From: Desulfobacterales bacterium
GTDB lineage: Bacteria; Desulfobacterota; Desulfobacteria; Desulfobacterales; JAAELO01
DNA length: 64,000 bases
Assembly (NCBI GenBank): GCA_024226555.1
Contig: JAAELO010000161.1
Coordinates: 1 to 64,000 of the forward strand
Direction: 5' to 3'
The translations under genes were made by a program, and so were the position numbers. The notes below the pieces were generated by a model, which worked only from the letters and a program-made list of their open reading frames with translations, was not told where the DNA came from and made no database searches. Positions 52,184 to 61,482 of this stretch are shown here, piece by piece (position 1 is the first letter of the stretch; each line of letters opens with the position of its first letter).

Positions 52184-55100
52184 TTACCACTCCCTTCTTA
52201 CTACTAATTTATAATAACCAGTTTCTGAATATTCTGGATCACCAGAATAATTTGATTGAAAAACATGCTCATTTCCTGTACCTATATATAGAGAATTTGA
52301 CGCTACTCTTTTGTATGCCCCTATGCCAGAGTAAGGACCACCTTCATAATAAAATTGTCCAGTAACCCATCTTTTGTTCTCATCAGAAGGTGTACTATTC
52401 CACCAGATATCAAAATCAACTTTTGTATCTTTGAATTTGTTTTCCAACTCATACTTAGTATTTGTTTCAACTGGAAACCATTCAGATTCGTATCTATCTC
52501 CAACTGCCATTAAATCAATATCAACGATATCACCACTCATAACTGTGACTTCTCCAAGTTTGAGTTTTTTCTGTGAACCTTTCATAACACCAGGAGAACT
52601 GTCAAAATCAGGATCATCCCTTTCTAATGAATATTCCCCGACATCATCAACACACAAATGTGATATTCCTTCTTCAAGAGTTAAATTGAGTTGCTTGTTA
52701 GCTGTTTCAATAACAGGATGATCAACAGGGCCATATGGGCCAAAACCATCTGCAATAGAAGCTATAAAAGGATTATTACTATCAGCTTTAATATTGATAG
52801 ATTTACTTGAAGGCATTATTCCGTTTTTGCCAATAACTAATATCATATGATTCGTCCATCCAACCCCTGAAGGTATTGTTATTTCTGACCCATTAAATGA
52901 TAAATTATTAGCATCATATTCTGTAGTCGTATTATTTAACCATAAACCTTTATTAAATCCTGAACTTGAGTCATATATATACCAATTAGTACTGCCAGTG
53001 ACCCCTTTCATAATTACACATTGAACTTCACTTTCATCAATACCACAATCCCATGTACCACCATCAGTAATTTGATGAAGAGAAACACTTCCTTCAACAC
53101 CCGTCATGCCTGGAGTTAAATAACCTAAGCCTTCTCCAACAAAGCCCCAAGTGAAATATTGTAATCCTGCATCATTAACAACATTATTAGTTTTAAAAGC
53201 AATTGTGTTTTCATCCATTTTAGCAAAAATTGTTGTATTATTTGCAACAGAAGCTGCAGTATTTAAGTGTAGATATTTATCTAACCCTGTTTTATCGCAG
53301 TATACTGTATGACCTTCTGATAGACTTAATGCTTTAGTACTACTAAAAACAACAGGTTTTCCAGTAACATTATCAATAGGAAAATCACTACCTGTGCCAT
53401 CATGAGTAAACATAAAGAATCCTGTTGCAGGATTATAAGCCCATTCAACACCACAGTAACTTCTGTCATCAGCAGTATCTGAAGCAGGGTGTTGTGCTAT
53501 TACACCATCGAAGATTAGCTCAGAATTTGTTATTTCAGCACCATAGGTTGTGTCTGTTATTGCATCAGTTGAGGTGTATATTTTTGTGTTTTTTACTCCA
53601 ATGCTTGTACTTCCTCCGAATTCGTGAAAATTATTTATAACAATTTTATCGAAAGTTTGGGCTGTATTAAATACTATTATTAGTCTTTGATTAGTTAAAA
53701 TAGGTGCTGCCCATGCGGAATCATAGTCACCTGTTTTAGGCAAAGAAGTGTCAAAAGCGTATTCTGCAATTTGTGCATTATTATCTGAAGTTGCATAAGC
53801 TGTAAAATTAGCAGGTAACATTGTGACTTTAGAGCCGCTATTATAAAAATCTATCTGACGAACACTTAAATAAATACCACTACCCCAATTATCAGCAAAA
53901 TCAAATACAACAGACTTAACAATCTTAAACTCACGTACTTTCTTATGTGTTGTTTGAAAAGCGAACTCTGCAATATTATGCCCTAAGCTATTATAATTAG
54001 CCCAATCTCCAACCGTTACCCCTGTATCAGTAAACTCAGTAATGCCAAGCTCAGTAGCTTTTACTAATGCATTAGTATTATCTGTTTGTAGATATTCATT
54101 AACATCAAAAAATGTACTATTCAGTCTCCAAGTGTTCAATGTATCTTTATTCTTGAATAAGGTCATCCCACCATTATGGCCAGAATCCATATCAAGCCCA
54201 AAATCAACACTTCGAGATGTGCCATTCCCAATTTCAGATAAAACCTCATTTCCTTTTACCTCTGTTTGAGTTGCAACTAAACCGTTTTTACCAACTATTA
54301 AAACGATTTTAGTCTCTGTATAATCTGTAGGTATAGTTAGTAGAGAACCTGAAAAAGATAACGGTGTGATTGTTTGCAGAGCATCACTGGAATCAAACTC
54401 TAAATATTTATCCCAACCATCTGTAGGATTTAAAAACCACCATTTACCTGCACCATTTATTTTTTTTATTAGAATAAATTGAACTTCACTCTCATCAATT
54501 CCACAATCAAATGTTCCTCCACCTGATAATTGATTAAACGCAACACTTCCATTGATTCCGGTCATACCAGGTGTTGTATAACCTAAATCCTCACCTACAA
54601 ATCCCCAGGTGAAAAATTGTTTACCTGTTCCATTTAATGCATCATCAGTTCCTAATATTAATTTAGTTTCAGACATTTCATTAAAATGATCTGAAGAAAC
54701 TCCTAAAGCAGTATTATTATTGAGAAATAAATATTTACCAATTCCACTTATAACATTATATGTTCTCCAATTATTAGTACTATCAACTAATGATTTAGTA
54801 TTACTTATAATAACAGGTTTACCAGTAACGTTCTGGATAGGATAATCAGCAGTTCCACCATCACCATCATGAGTAAACATGAAAAATCCAGTTGCAGGAT
54901 TATAAGCCCATTCAACTCCACAGTATCCTCGATCATCAACAGTATCAGATGCTGGATGTTGAGCTATTACACCATCAAATATAAGCTCTGAATTTGAAAT
55001 AGCAGCATTATATATTGTACTTGTTATTGAGTCAGTTGATGTATATATCTTAATGTTTTTTGCGCCCCTATTAACATAGCCACCAGATAGATGAGAGTTG

Positions 55101-56404
55101 TTTATAACTATCTTGTCAAAAGTTATAACATTACTAAACACAATAATAAGTCTCTGATTTGAAACAGAAAGGATAGATGATACCCATTGAGTCGCTGAAG
55201 AAGAACCAGTTTTAGATAAAGTTGTATTAAATGCATGCTCTTTGAAACGGTTGGAGATTGTGTCTTCTGTTGTAGCATATGAAGTGAAATCCGATACTGT
55301 TATAACATACCTAACTCCACTTAAATAAAATTCTATGCTTCTTATTCCAACATGGTTTGCATCACCCCAATTATCAGCAAAATCAAAAACAACAGATTTA
55401 ACATTCTTAAACTCACGTACTTTTTTATGAGTGGTCTGAAATCCAAATTCCGCAAAATTTATCCCATTTTCATTGTTATTCACTTCTGCACCAAAATCGA
55501 CACCACCTGTTGTAAAAGCAGTTATGCCATCATTTTCTGCCATTGAATTTGTAAGATTTGTATAAAGTTGTTTTCCAGCACCAAGTAATGAAGAACCTAA
55601 AAACCAATCCTGAGCAGCATCCTTGTTCTTTGCTAAAACCATTCCACCGTTGTTTCCAGAAACCATATCAAGTCCAAAATCGACACTCCTTGAAACACCA
55701 TTTCCAGCTTCAGAAAGAACTTCATTAGATTTTTTTGGAACAAGTTCATCATCAATAGTAATCTCATTACCAAGGGTTTGAATTGCATGCCGATATGGAA
55801 AGTCAGAAATATTTAGCATTTTTCTTACTTCAGAAACAGAAAGAGCATCTATTTGACCTCCAGCTTTTCTTCCAACAATTTTATCTTCACCTACAGTCAA
55901 AGCTTCAGGTTCGTTATCTATATCTGCCTTAAGAATAGAATTAGCGGAGAAATTGTCTCTAATCACAGAGGTCTCAGGAGTGATTTGCGCCGTAACAATT
56001 TCTGCATTATTAACTGCTATTATCAGATTTACTACCTGCTCTACAGTCCTACTTGATGAAGCTGGTAGAAAGTCTGCATCGGAAGAATAGCAATATAAAA
56101 ACAAAATCTCTCCAACATCAGGATCATTTGCAAAAAGACCTATCTCTTTTACATAAAAACCTTCACCTATATCTTCGTTTGTATAGGTTATAGTAATCTT
56201 TGCATTACCAGTTCCCTGTATATACTCTTTTTGTTGTATCTTTACATTTGTTGAAACAGGATCAAATAAACCTGATAACTCTGCGGCTGATCCATTCAAA
56301 GTTCCCTTTCCCACTTCAACTTTTGTAAAATCTATTATTACTCCGGTTTGTGCTTTTGCAATTAAAGCTTTTCCGACTGTTGTTATTTCATATGTATAGC
56401 TCAT
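52184..56404 (-). CDS. Giant tail-fibre protein with duplicated adhesive module, paralogue 4
   Basis: 1406 aa. The shared N-terminal module covers about 1-205. Two tandem modules follow (about 225-715 and 720-1190), each starting NEVLSEAGNG-SRSVDFGLDM or its variant and containing NxGGMxLxKNKD, FQTTHKKVREFK, SVVFDFADNWG, AQHPASDTxDDRxYCGVEWAYNPATGFFMFTHDG, FTWGFVGEDLGY and GGTFDCGIDESEVQ. The pattern resembles DUF7483-like phage-fibre repeats together with a discoidin-like beta sandwich. The C-terminal 200 residues carry a separate beta domain. Likely a large adhesin on the tail. The copies differ at many positions, so the duplication is old. Confidence 0.8.
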   Translation of the reverse strand: MSYTYEITTVGKALIAKAQTGVIIDFTKVEVGKGTLNGSAAELSGLFDPVSTNVKIQQKEYIQGTGNAKITITYTNEDIGEGFYVKEIGLFANDPDVGEILFLYCYSSDADFLPASSSRTVEQVVNLIIAVNNAEIVTAQITPETSVIRDNFSANSILKADIDNEPEALTVGEDKIVGRKAGGQIDALSVSEVRKMLNISDFPYRHAIQTLGNEITIDDELVPKKSNEVLSEAGNGVSRSVDFGLDMVSGNNGGMVLAKNKDAAQDWFLGSSLLGAGKQLYTNLTNSMAENDGITAFTTGGVDFGAEVNNNENGINFAEFGFQTTHKKVREFKNVKSVVFDFADNWGDANHVGIRSIEFYLSGVRYVITVSDFTSYATTEDTISNRFKEHAFNTTLSKTGSSSATQWVSSILSVSNQRLIIVFSNVITFDKIVINNSHLSGGYVNRGAKNIKIYTSTDSITSTIYNAAISNSELIFDGVIAQHPASDTVDDRGYCGVEWAYNPATGFFMFTHDGDGGTADYPIQNVTGKPVIISNTKSLVDSTNNWRTYNVISGIGKYLFLNNNTALGVSSDHFNEMSETKLILGTDDALNGTGKQFFTWGFVGEDLGYTTPGMTGINGSVAFNQLSGGGTFDCGIDESEVQFILIKKINGAGKWWFLNPTDGWDKYLEFDSSDALQTITPLSFSGSLLTIPTDYTETKIVLIVGKNGLVATQTEVKGNEVLSEIGNGTSRSVDFGLDMDSGHNGGMTLFKNKDTLNTWRLNSTFFDVNEYLQTDNTNALVKATELGITEFTDTGVTVGDWANYNSLGHNIAEFAFQTTHKKVREFKIVKSVVFDFADNWGSGIYLSVRQIDFYNSGSKVTMLPANFTAYATSDNNAQIAEYAFDTSLPKTGDYDSAWAAPILTNQRLIIVFNTAQTFDKIVINNFHEFGGSTSIGVKNTKIYTSTDAITDTTYGAEITNSELIFDGVIAQHPASDTADDRSYCGVEWAYNPATGFFMFTHDGTGSDFPIDNVTGKPVVFSSTKALSLSEGHTVYCDKTGLDKYLHLNTAASVANNTTIFAKMDENTIAFKTNNVVNDAGLQYFTWGFVGEGLGYLTPGMTGVEGSVSLHQITDGGTWDCGIDESEVQCVIMKGVTGSTNWYIYDSSSGFNKGLWLNNTTTEYDANNLSFNGSEITIPSGVGWTNHMILVIGKNGIMPSSKSINIKADSNNPFIASIADGFGPYGPVDHPVIETANKQLNLTLEEGISHLCVDDVGEYSLERDDPDFDSSPGVMKGSQKKLKLGEVTVMSGDIVDIDLMAVGDRYESEWFPVETNTKYELENKFKDTKVDFDIWWNSTPSDENKRWVTGQFYYEGGPYSGIGAYKRVASNSLYIGTGNEHVFQSNYSGDPEYSETGYYKLVVRREW

Positions 56405-56413
56405 TTTAAATCC

Positions 56414-56619
56414 TCAAGTTTTTATAATAAACAGTACTGATATGTTTCTTAGTCTGGTTTTCAATACTCTATAATTGGAAGTTGAAAGGTTTGTTGATCC
56501 TGGACCTGGATGACCCAATCCTCCAAAAAATTCAACATATGATTTATGCTCTGGAAATATATCAATAATTTTTTTAACTATTTCGATATACCTCCAACAT
56601 AAGCAAGAGGGCTGTCCAT
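56414..56619 (-). pseudogene. Chimera of a D12-class Dam methylase start and a collar-fibre end
   Basis: Reading from ATG 56619: MDSPLAYVGGIS, then after a one-base loss KIVKKIIDIFPEHKSYVEFFGG, the N-terminus of D12-class adenine methyltransferases (RYxGGKxxxxKxIxxxxPEHxxYVEPFGG). The same frame then runs, after LGHPGPGSTN, into NYRVLKTRLRNISVLFIIKT, which is the C-terminus of the collar fibres (ETRPRNVSVQYIIKT). The rest of both genes is missing. It marks a recombination scar next to the giant fibre gene. Confidence 0.75.
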
Positions 56620-56749
56620 TTGTTACATCCTTTCAATTCTGATATAGAATTCCTGTTTAATAGCTTGAGATCGTCTATTATTGATGTTTGGTTGTTACAG
56701 GCAGCCATTCGCCTCTGAGGAGTTGGCGCTCTTCAGAGGTGGTCTCATT

Positions 56750-58600
56750 TTATTTAAGCATCATTATATAATCTCCAGATGGATTTTTTGGTACATCAAT
56801 TACATTAGTCATACCTACATTTGGATTAGCATTATAAAGATTCTGTTCGCATATTACCCAATTCGTCAATTCTGCAGAAAGATAACTAAAAGATGAGGAA
56901 ATATTTTTTCTACCAAAAGTTACCATACTACTATTATGTCCAGAACCTGATTGAGTCCAATCAGAAGCTCCCAACCATGCAACTTGAGTTCCATTGATAT
57001 ATAATCCAAAACTTCCATTTAGATAAACAAATGAAATAAAAAGCCACTGTAAATTATCTAAAAAGACTGCATTTGATGAAATGCTTGTGTAAGTAGTTCC
57101 GTTAGAAACAACATCAAAATAAAATTTCCCGGACGAAGATCTATATAAAAACCAAAAATCGTTTGAAGAACCATCTGCAAAGCATATTGGAGCAAAATCA
57201 CTATTTGTTAATCTCAACCAACCACTTACTGTTGCATTTTTTAATGGTTTATTGTAATAGGACCACTTTTCACCATTATCTGTTCCAGTGTAGAACCATG
57301 AACTAATAGCTGAAGTAACTGCATATGTACCTTGAAGTATCACTCTATAACTAGTCCCACCATAAAATTTGTTTTTAGTTACCTGTTCATCTATTGAGTA
57401 CCAACTATCTATTTGATTATAAGATTGTATATGTAATTCTCTCATTGGAATCCAACTACTCAAACCTTCAATACTCCATTGTCCTGAATAACTAATAACA
57501 CTTAACTTTTGTATAGAGTTATCATATCTTAATGAGATCCTGCTTCCTTTCACATCTGATTCTATTCCATAACCCTTTCCACTTATCCATATACCAATCT
57601 CAGATCCGATAGGTGGTTTAATAGATAATTTATTGAAAGAATCGTTACAAATTTCAAAGATTTTTCCATCATCACCTGCAGATAGAGAATTGAAAGTACC
57701 TACTCCATCAGCAGTTCCTGAATAATTATACTCTCTTACTAAATCAGGTGGATTTATAGCAAAATCAATTAATGAAGATACTATTGGTCCATTGAAATAT
57801 ATCTCTTTTGCTTTAAGTGTTGTATATAGCCCTAACATATCAATTGTATCAGCTGGGTTTAATGCTTCTATTAACCCACCTGATTTTCTACCAACTAAAG
57901 TATCCTCACTTACTGTCATTGATCCAGGAGTGTTTGCAACATCAGCTTTCAAAATTGAGTTTGCATCAAAATTCTCCTGGGCTAATACAGAAGCTAAACC
58001 AAGCAATTCTTTTCCTTCAGCAGGTGATAGAGCATCAACAACTCCACCTGCTTTTCTACCAACAATTCTATCTTCCTCAATATTTAATGCTTCAGGGTCA
58101 CCAGCAATATCAGCCTTTAGAATGGAATTTGCTGAAAAATTATTACGAATTATATTTGTTGAAGGCACAATTTGTGTCGTAACATCAGTTGCATTATCAA
58201 CCGTAATAATTAATTTTACTACCTGTTCCACAAATATTGGATCAAGTGAATCAGGGGGTAAATAATCAGCATCGGAGGAATAACAATATAGAAACAAAAT
58301 TTCTCCTACATCAGGATCATCTGCAAAAAGTCCAATTTCCTTAACATAAAAACCATCCACTAATCCAACATTGCTATATGTTATCGTTATTTCTGCATTT
58401 CCTGTTCCCTGTTCAAAATGTTTAAACATATTAACTTCTGTTTCTTCAGGATCTATCAAATCTGTAAAATCAGCATGTAATTCTTCAGGTAATAAATCAC
58501 CTTTTCCTAATTTTGCTTTTGTAAAATTTATTATTTCGCCGGTTTGTGCTTTCGCTATTAAGGCTTTACCGGCAGTTGTTATTTCATATGTATAGCTCAT
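56750..58600 (-). CDS. Tail-fibre protein with LamG-like C-terminal domain, paralogue 5
   Basis: 616 aa. The shared N-terminal module (about 1-165) is followed by two linker repeats (NIEEDRIVGRKAGGVVDALSPAEGKELLGLA, then TVSEDTLVGRKSGGLIEALNPADTIDMLGLY), a central beta region, and a concanavalin/LamG-like domain (GWLRLTNSDFAPICF, then DFWFLYRSSSGKFYFDV, LQWLFISFVYLNGSFGLYINGTQVAWLG, WTQSGSGHNSSMVTFGRK) around 420-590. LamG-type tips bind carbohydrates, so a glycan receptor is plausible. It is the fibre nearest to gpI, but a terminator lies between them. Confidence 0.82.
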   Translation of the reverse strand: MSYTYEITTAGKALIAKAQTGEIINFTKAKLGKGDLLPEELHADFTDLIDPEETEVNMFKHFEQGTGNAEITITYSNVGLVDGFYVKEIGLFADDPDVGEILFLYCYSSDADYLPPDSLDPIFVEQVVKLIITVDNATDVTTQIVPSTNIIRNNFSANSILKADIAGDPEALNIEEDRIVGRKAGGVVDALSPAEGKELLGLASVLAQENFDANSILKADVANTPGSMTVSEDTLVGRKSGGLIEALNPADTIDMLGLYTTLKAKEIYFNGPIVSSLIDFAINPPDLVREYNYSGTADGVGTFNSLSAGDDGKIFEICNDSFNKLSIKPPIGSEIGIWISGKGYGIESDVKGSRISLRYDNSIQKLSVISYSGQWSIEGLSSWIPMRELHIQSYNQIDSWYSIDEQVTKNKFYGGTSYRVILQGTYAVTSAISSWFYTGTDNGEKWSYYNKPLKNATVSGWLRLTNSDFAPICFADGSSNDFWFLYRSSSGKFYFDVVSNGTTYTSISSNAVFLDNLQWLFISFVYLNGSFGLYINGTQVAWLGASDWTQSGSGHNSSMVTFGRKNISSSFSYLSAELTNWVICEQNLYNANPNVGMTNVIDVPKNPSGDYIMMLK

Positions 58601-58807
58601 TATTTGATTCCTTAGTTTGATTGGGTAACCTCTAAAAATTACCTTTTGACTACTTTCGTAAAGATCTGATTGCTCATCAATCCTTTTTTACATCCGCATC
58701 AACGCTGTGTTGATTATTCCAATTTTAACTATATAAATCTTCTTCAGCTTTTTCTGATATAATAGACTTTAAAATTCACATTTGCTGTTTGCACTTTTTG
58801 AAGTAAA

Positions 58808-58830
58808 AAAGGCAGGAAAAACCTGCCTTT
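58808..58830 (-). terminator. Terminator after the baseplate gene block
   Basis: AAAGGCAGG with CCTGCCTTT around a five-base loop, T-run on the minus strand, directly after the gpI stop. It separates the baseplate genes from the fibre genes. Confidence 0.85.
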
Positions 58831-58832
58831 AA

Positions 58833-59465
58833 TCATGTTGATGGTGCCTGGAGAGTTTTTACAGAATATCTATGCATTGCAACTCCAACATAGATATCTT
58901 CCTGCTTGGTTTTCTTTGTGATTACAGAATCAAGAATTGATCTTTGGTTTTTAACAGATTCTATTCCATCAAAGAAAACACTGTAACTGTCTTCTCCAAC
59001 AACTCCCTCTGTTGAAACTTTAAAGTGATATGGTTCTCCTGGATAATCTTTATCTGTAGTAGGATAGTCCCACCACTCAATAAGTTCACCTGTTCCAAGA
59101 ACAGTTGTAATAACATCTTTTACTGCGGATGGGGTTCCACGCCTTTTATGCCATGCAATAGATTGTTTAATTACTTTTCTTTTATCAGGTAGCTCAAGTT
59201 TGTCATTCCAGTATGGAGTTTTGAACTGCCATGCAAGATGTGCCAAGAAATCCTCATCAAGCTCATCTATTCTTGAATAAATTAAAAGATTATCAATGCT
59301 GTCATCTACTATTCTTAATTCACCATCTTTAAAAGTTAGTTCTTCACCTGAATTGCTGTCTAATATAGAATCAAGAGATTTAGCAGCAGCGTTTATTGTT
59401 TCATCTTTTGAAATAGATTCTGGAAGAATATCAACAAAATTGATATCTTTTAATTTCTTATTCAT
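58833..59465 (-). CDS. Phage tail protein I
   Basis: 210 aa P2 gpI family, the baseplate component that links wedge and fibres. Family landmarks: IDELDEDFLAHLAWQFKTPYWNDKLELPDKRKVIKQSIAWHKRRGTPSAVKDVI and GELIEWWDYPTTDKDYPGEPYHFKV. Start overlaps the gpJ stop by eight bases. The last residues (YSVKTLQAPST) are variable in the family. Confidence 0.92.
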   Translation of the reverse strand: MNKKLKDINFVDILPESISKDETINAAAKSLDSILDSNSGEELTFKDGELRIVDDSIDNLLIYSRIDELDEDFLAHLAWQFKTPYWNDKLELPDKRKVIKQSIAWHKRRGTPSAVKDVITTVLGTGELIEWWDYPTTDKDYPGEPYHFKVSTEGVVGEDSYSVFFDGIESVKNQRSILDSVITKKTKQEDIYVGVAMHRYSVKTLQAPST

Positions 59466-60612
59466 ACTGATATTCTCCTATATTAATTTTTTTAGCATCT
59501 GAACCCTCATTAATTATACCTACCTGATTAAGTTCAAGAATTGTAAATTTGGGCTGAGTAATAGTCACTCTTTTAGCACCCGCTGCTATTACTTTCTGAA
59601 AAAGATAATCAGGGTTAATATCACGTCCTAGCTTAGACTTTTGCCATAAGATATATTCTTCAACAGCTTCTTTTATCTTTTTGTCGATAGTAGCTTCATT
59701 TTCTCTGTCTGCCTCTTTAAGAATGTATTCAAGTTCGACGTTATAATCTGATATCGTAGGTTTATCTACAATTACCTGATCAGTAAGAGGTCTTACAGTA
59801 TCACTGTTAACAATTGCTTCTACATTACTGATATCTTCATCTGCTGGTATTTTTCCATCACTTAGAAGAAAGCATATGTTAACTTTACCGCTATCAATAG
59901 CAGGAGTTGTAACTGATACATCAACTATATCCTGGTGGGTTGATTTTACAAAATACTCATATGCTGCCTTAGGGCCAGCAGTACTAAATCTTGAAGGAGC
60001 ATTATTAATTCTTAATCTATAGGAATCATCTGATTCAATATCTGCTCCACCAGAAGAAGTTGTTATATTTTCGATTTTGTTTACAGATGAAACAGGATCA
60101 ACAAGTTTTTTGATCTGTCCAGGAAGATAGCCATTACCAATTACTCCCTGAGTTTCACAAGTTACAGGAATATCAACATAGGTATCTTCACTTTCTGTTA
60201 CGAATGGGAATTCTTTTGTAGTAAGACCATCACCTGCTTTAAAGAATAGTTTTCCATCCGGAGTAACTCGTATTCCATTTAAATCACCTATTATTAGATC
60301 TTTCATATAAAACCTAACAGTTGTTTTTGAAGGTTGTTCTGGTAAACGTTCTGTTTCAACAAGAGCACCCAGGTGATCAAGGTTCTGTTTTTCAGCATAG
60401 GCAAGCAGGTTTTGTCTTCCTGTCTGGTTAATAAGTACTTTCTGTTGTCCAATTATCGCAGCAAGTCCTTCAAGAAACAATCTCTCAGGATCTGCAGGAG
60501 CAAGAGAACGTCCTGTGATACCTTCATATGTTGTAATTACATTTTGCTTAACTACTTCAGTATCGTCTTCAACAAAGTTTACTTCTTCTAAATTATTCAG
60601 ATTCAATTTCAA
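59458..60612 (-). CDS. Baseplate assembly protein J
   Basis: 384 aa Baseplate_J/gp47 family. Landmarks: RSLAPADPERLFLEGLAAIIGQQKVLINQTGRQNLLAYAEKQNLDHLG near the start, TPAIDSGKVNICFLLSDGKIP and DQVIVDKPTISDYNVELEY. Forms the baseplate wedge with gpW. It overlaps gpW by 20 bases and gpI by eight, so the block is translationally coupled. Confidence 0.93.
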   Translation of the reverse strand: MKLNLNNLEEVNFVEDDTEVVKQNVITTYEGITGRSLAPADPERLFLEGLAAIIGQQKVLINQTGRQNLLAYAEKQNLDHLGALVETERLPEQPSKTTVRFYMKDLIIGDLNGIRVTPDGKLFFKAGDGLTTKEFPFVTESEDTYVDIPVTCETQGVIGNGYLPGQIKKLVDPVSSVNKIENITTSSGGADIESDDSYRLRINNAPSRFSTAGPKAAYEYFVKSTHQDIVDVSVTTPAIDSGKVNICFLLSDGKIPADEDISNVEAIVNSDTVRPLTDQVIVDKPTISDYNVELEYILKEADRENEATIDKKIKEAVEEYILWQKSKLGRDINPDYLFQKVIAAGAKRVTITQPKFTILELNQVGIINEGSDAKKINIGEYQYE

Positions 60613-60910
60613 TCTCCACTATCGGGAATAAAATCCCTTCTTGTGCTGAATCAGCATCGTTTTTATATTTTACGGAAAGCACCTTTACTTCTTCCACCTG
60701 CTTTTCCACTTCACCAATTATATTTGCAGTGGCTCTAGCCATCGCAACATTTTCCGGTTGGTCTACGAAAGAGAGATCCATTCCAAAGGAACGATTTAAA
60801 GGAACAGAACCTTTTATTGTCTGAAGCACAGTTCTTACTTGTTGAACAGTTCTTTTAAAACCTGTAGCTCCAATTTCAATAGGATCTTTTTCTGATACAT
60901 CTATCTTCAT
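60593..60910 (-). CDS. Baseplate wedge protein gpW/gp25
   Basis: 105 aa lysozyme-like gp25 fold. RTVQQVRTVLQTIKGSVPLNRSFGMDLSFVDQPENVAMARATANI is the family core. It joins the sheath to the baseplate. One-base overlap with the gene before it. Confidence 0.92.
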   Translation of the reverse strand: MKIDVSEKDPIEIGATGFKRTVQQVRTVLQTIKGSVPLNRSFGMDLSFVDQPENVAMARATANIIGEVEKQVEEVKVLSVKYKNDADSAQEGILFPIVEIEIESE

Positions 60911-61314
60911 TAATTAAATTCCTTTAGTTTTAGGGAAACCACAGCATGGGAAAGTGACACAACACTTCTTGAACCTTCTTTTTGATTGAAATGCTGCCAA
61001 TCTTCGCTCATACTCTCTACTACAAAGAGTCCAAACTCTTCATCTCCGATTCTTAGTGATTGAGCCTCACCAGATTCAATTATTTTTTTTATTTTATTGA
61101 TTTCAATGATAGGATCTGTTCCTAACTGCTTGCTTAACGTGATCTGAAAATCAACGTCAGATAGATCCGGCCCCAGATACTCAAGAACAGGTTTTTTATT
61201 TATAACCGGGTGTGTTGCATACCTTGCCTTCATAGATCTTTTAAAAGCCTGCAGTGTAATAACTTTATCACTACTAACTTCAAAAGCAATATTTCCTAAT
61301 ATTCCAATATCCAT
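60910..61314 (-). CDS. GpU-like phage tail protein
   Basis: 134 aa. GILGNIAFEVSSDKVITLQAFKRSMKARYATHPVINKKPVLEYLGPDLSDVDFQITLSKQLG is the start of P2 gpU-type proteins, and EFGLFVVESMSEDWQHF matches the usual G-x-F-V-I-x-x-x-x-E-x-W strand. In P2, U follows the tape measure; here it lies between the 673-aa protein and gpW, an unusual position. Confidence 0.8.
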   Translation of the reverse strand: MDIGILGNIAFEVSSDKVITLQAFKRSMKARYATHPVINKKPVLEYLGPDLSDVDFQITLSKQLGTDPIIEINKIKKIIESGEAQSLRIGDEEFGLFVVESMSEDWQHFNQKEGSRSVVSLSHAVVSLKLKEFN

Positions 61315-61482
61315 TTAGTTCTATTCCTGTTATGTCAAAGGGTTTTAAGTTAGTAGTATTAGATTTGAAAACAGCTCTCGTGTTTGCATTAAACAGGTCA
61401 TCTAATACTTAATTATTTCTTTTTTTAATTGTTTTCTATTTAGATAATTGCAGTTTTTCTATGGGATAACACTTGTTAATTG

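Noticed and set aside
52374-52721. Plus-strand readings inside fibre genes
   Set aside because: Antisense shadows of the repetitive fibre genes, with no start signals and unnatural composition.
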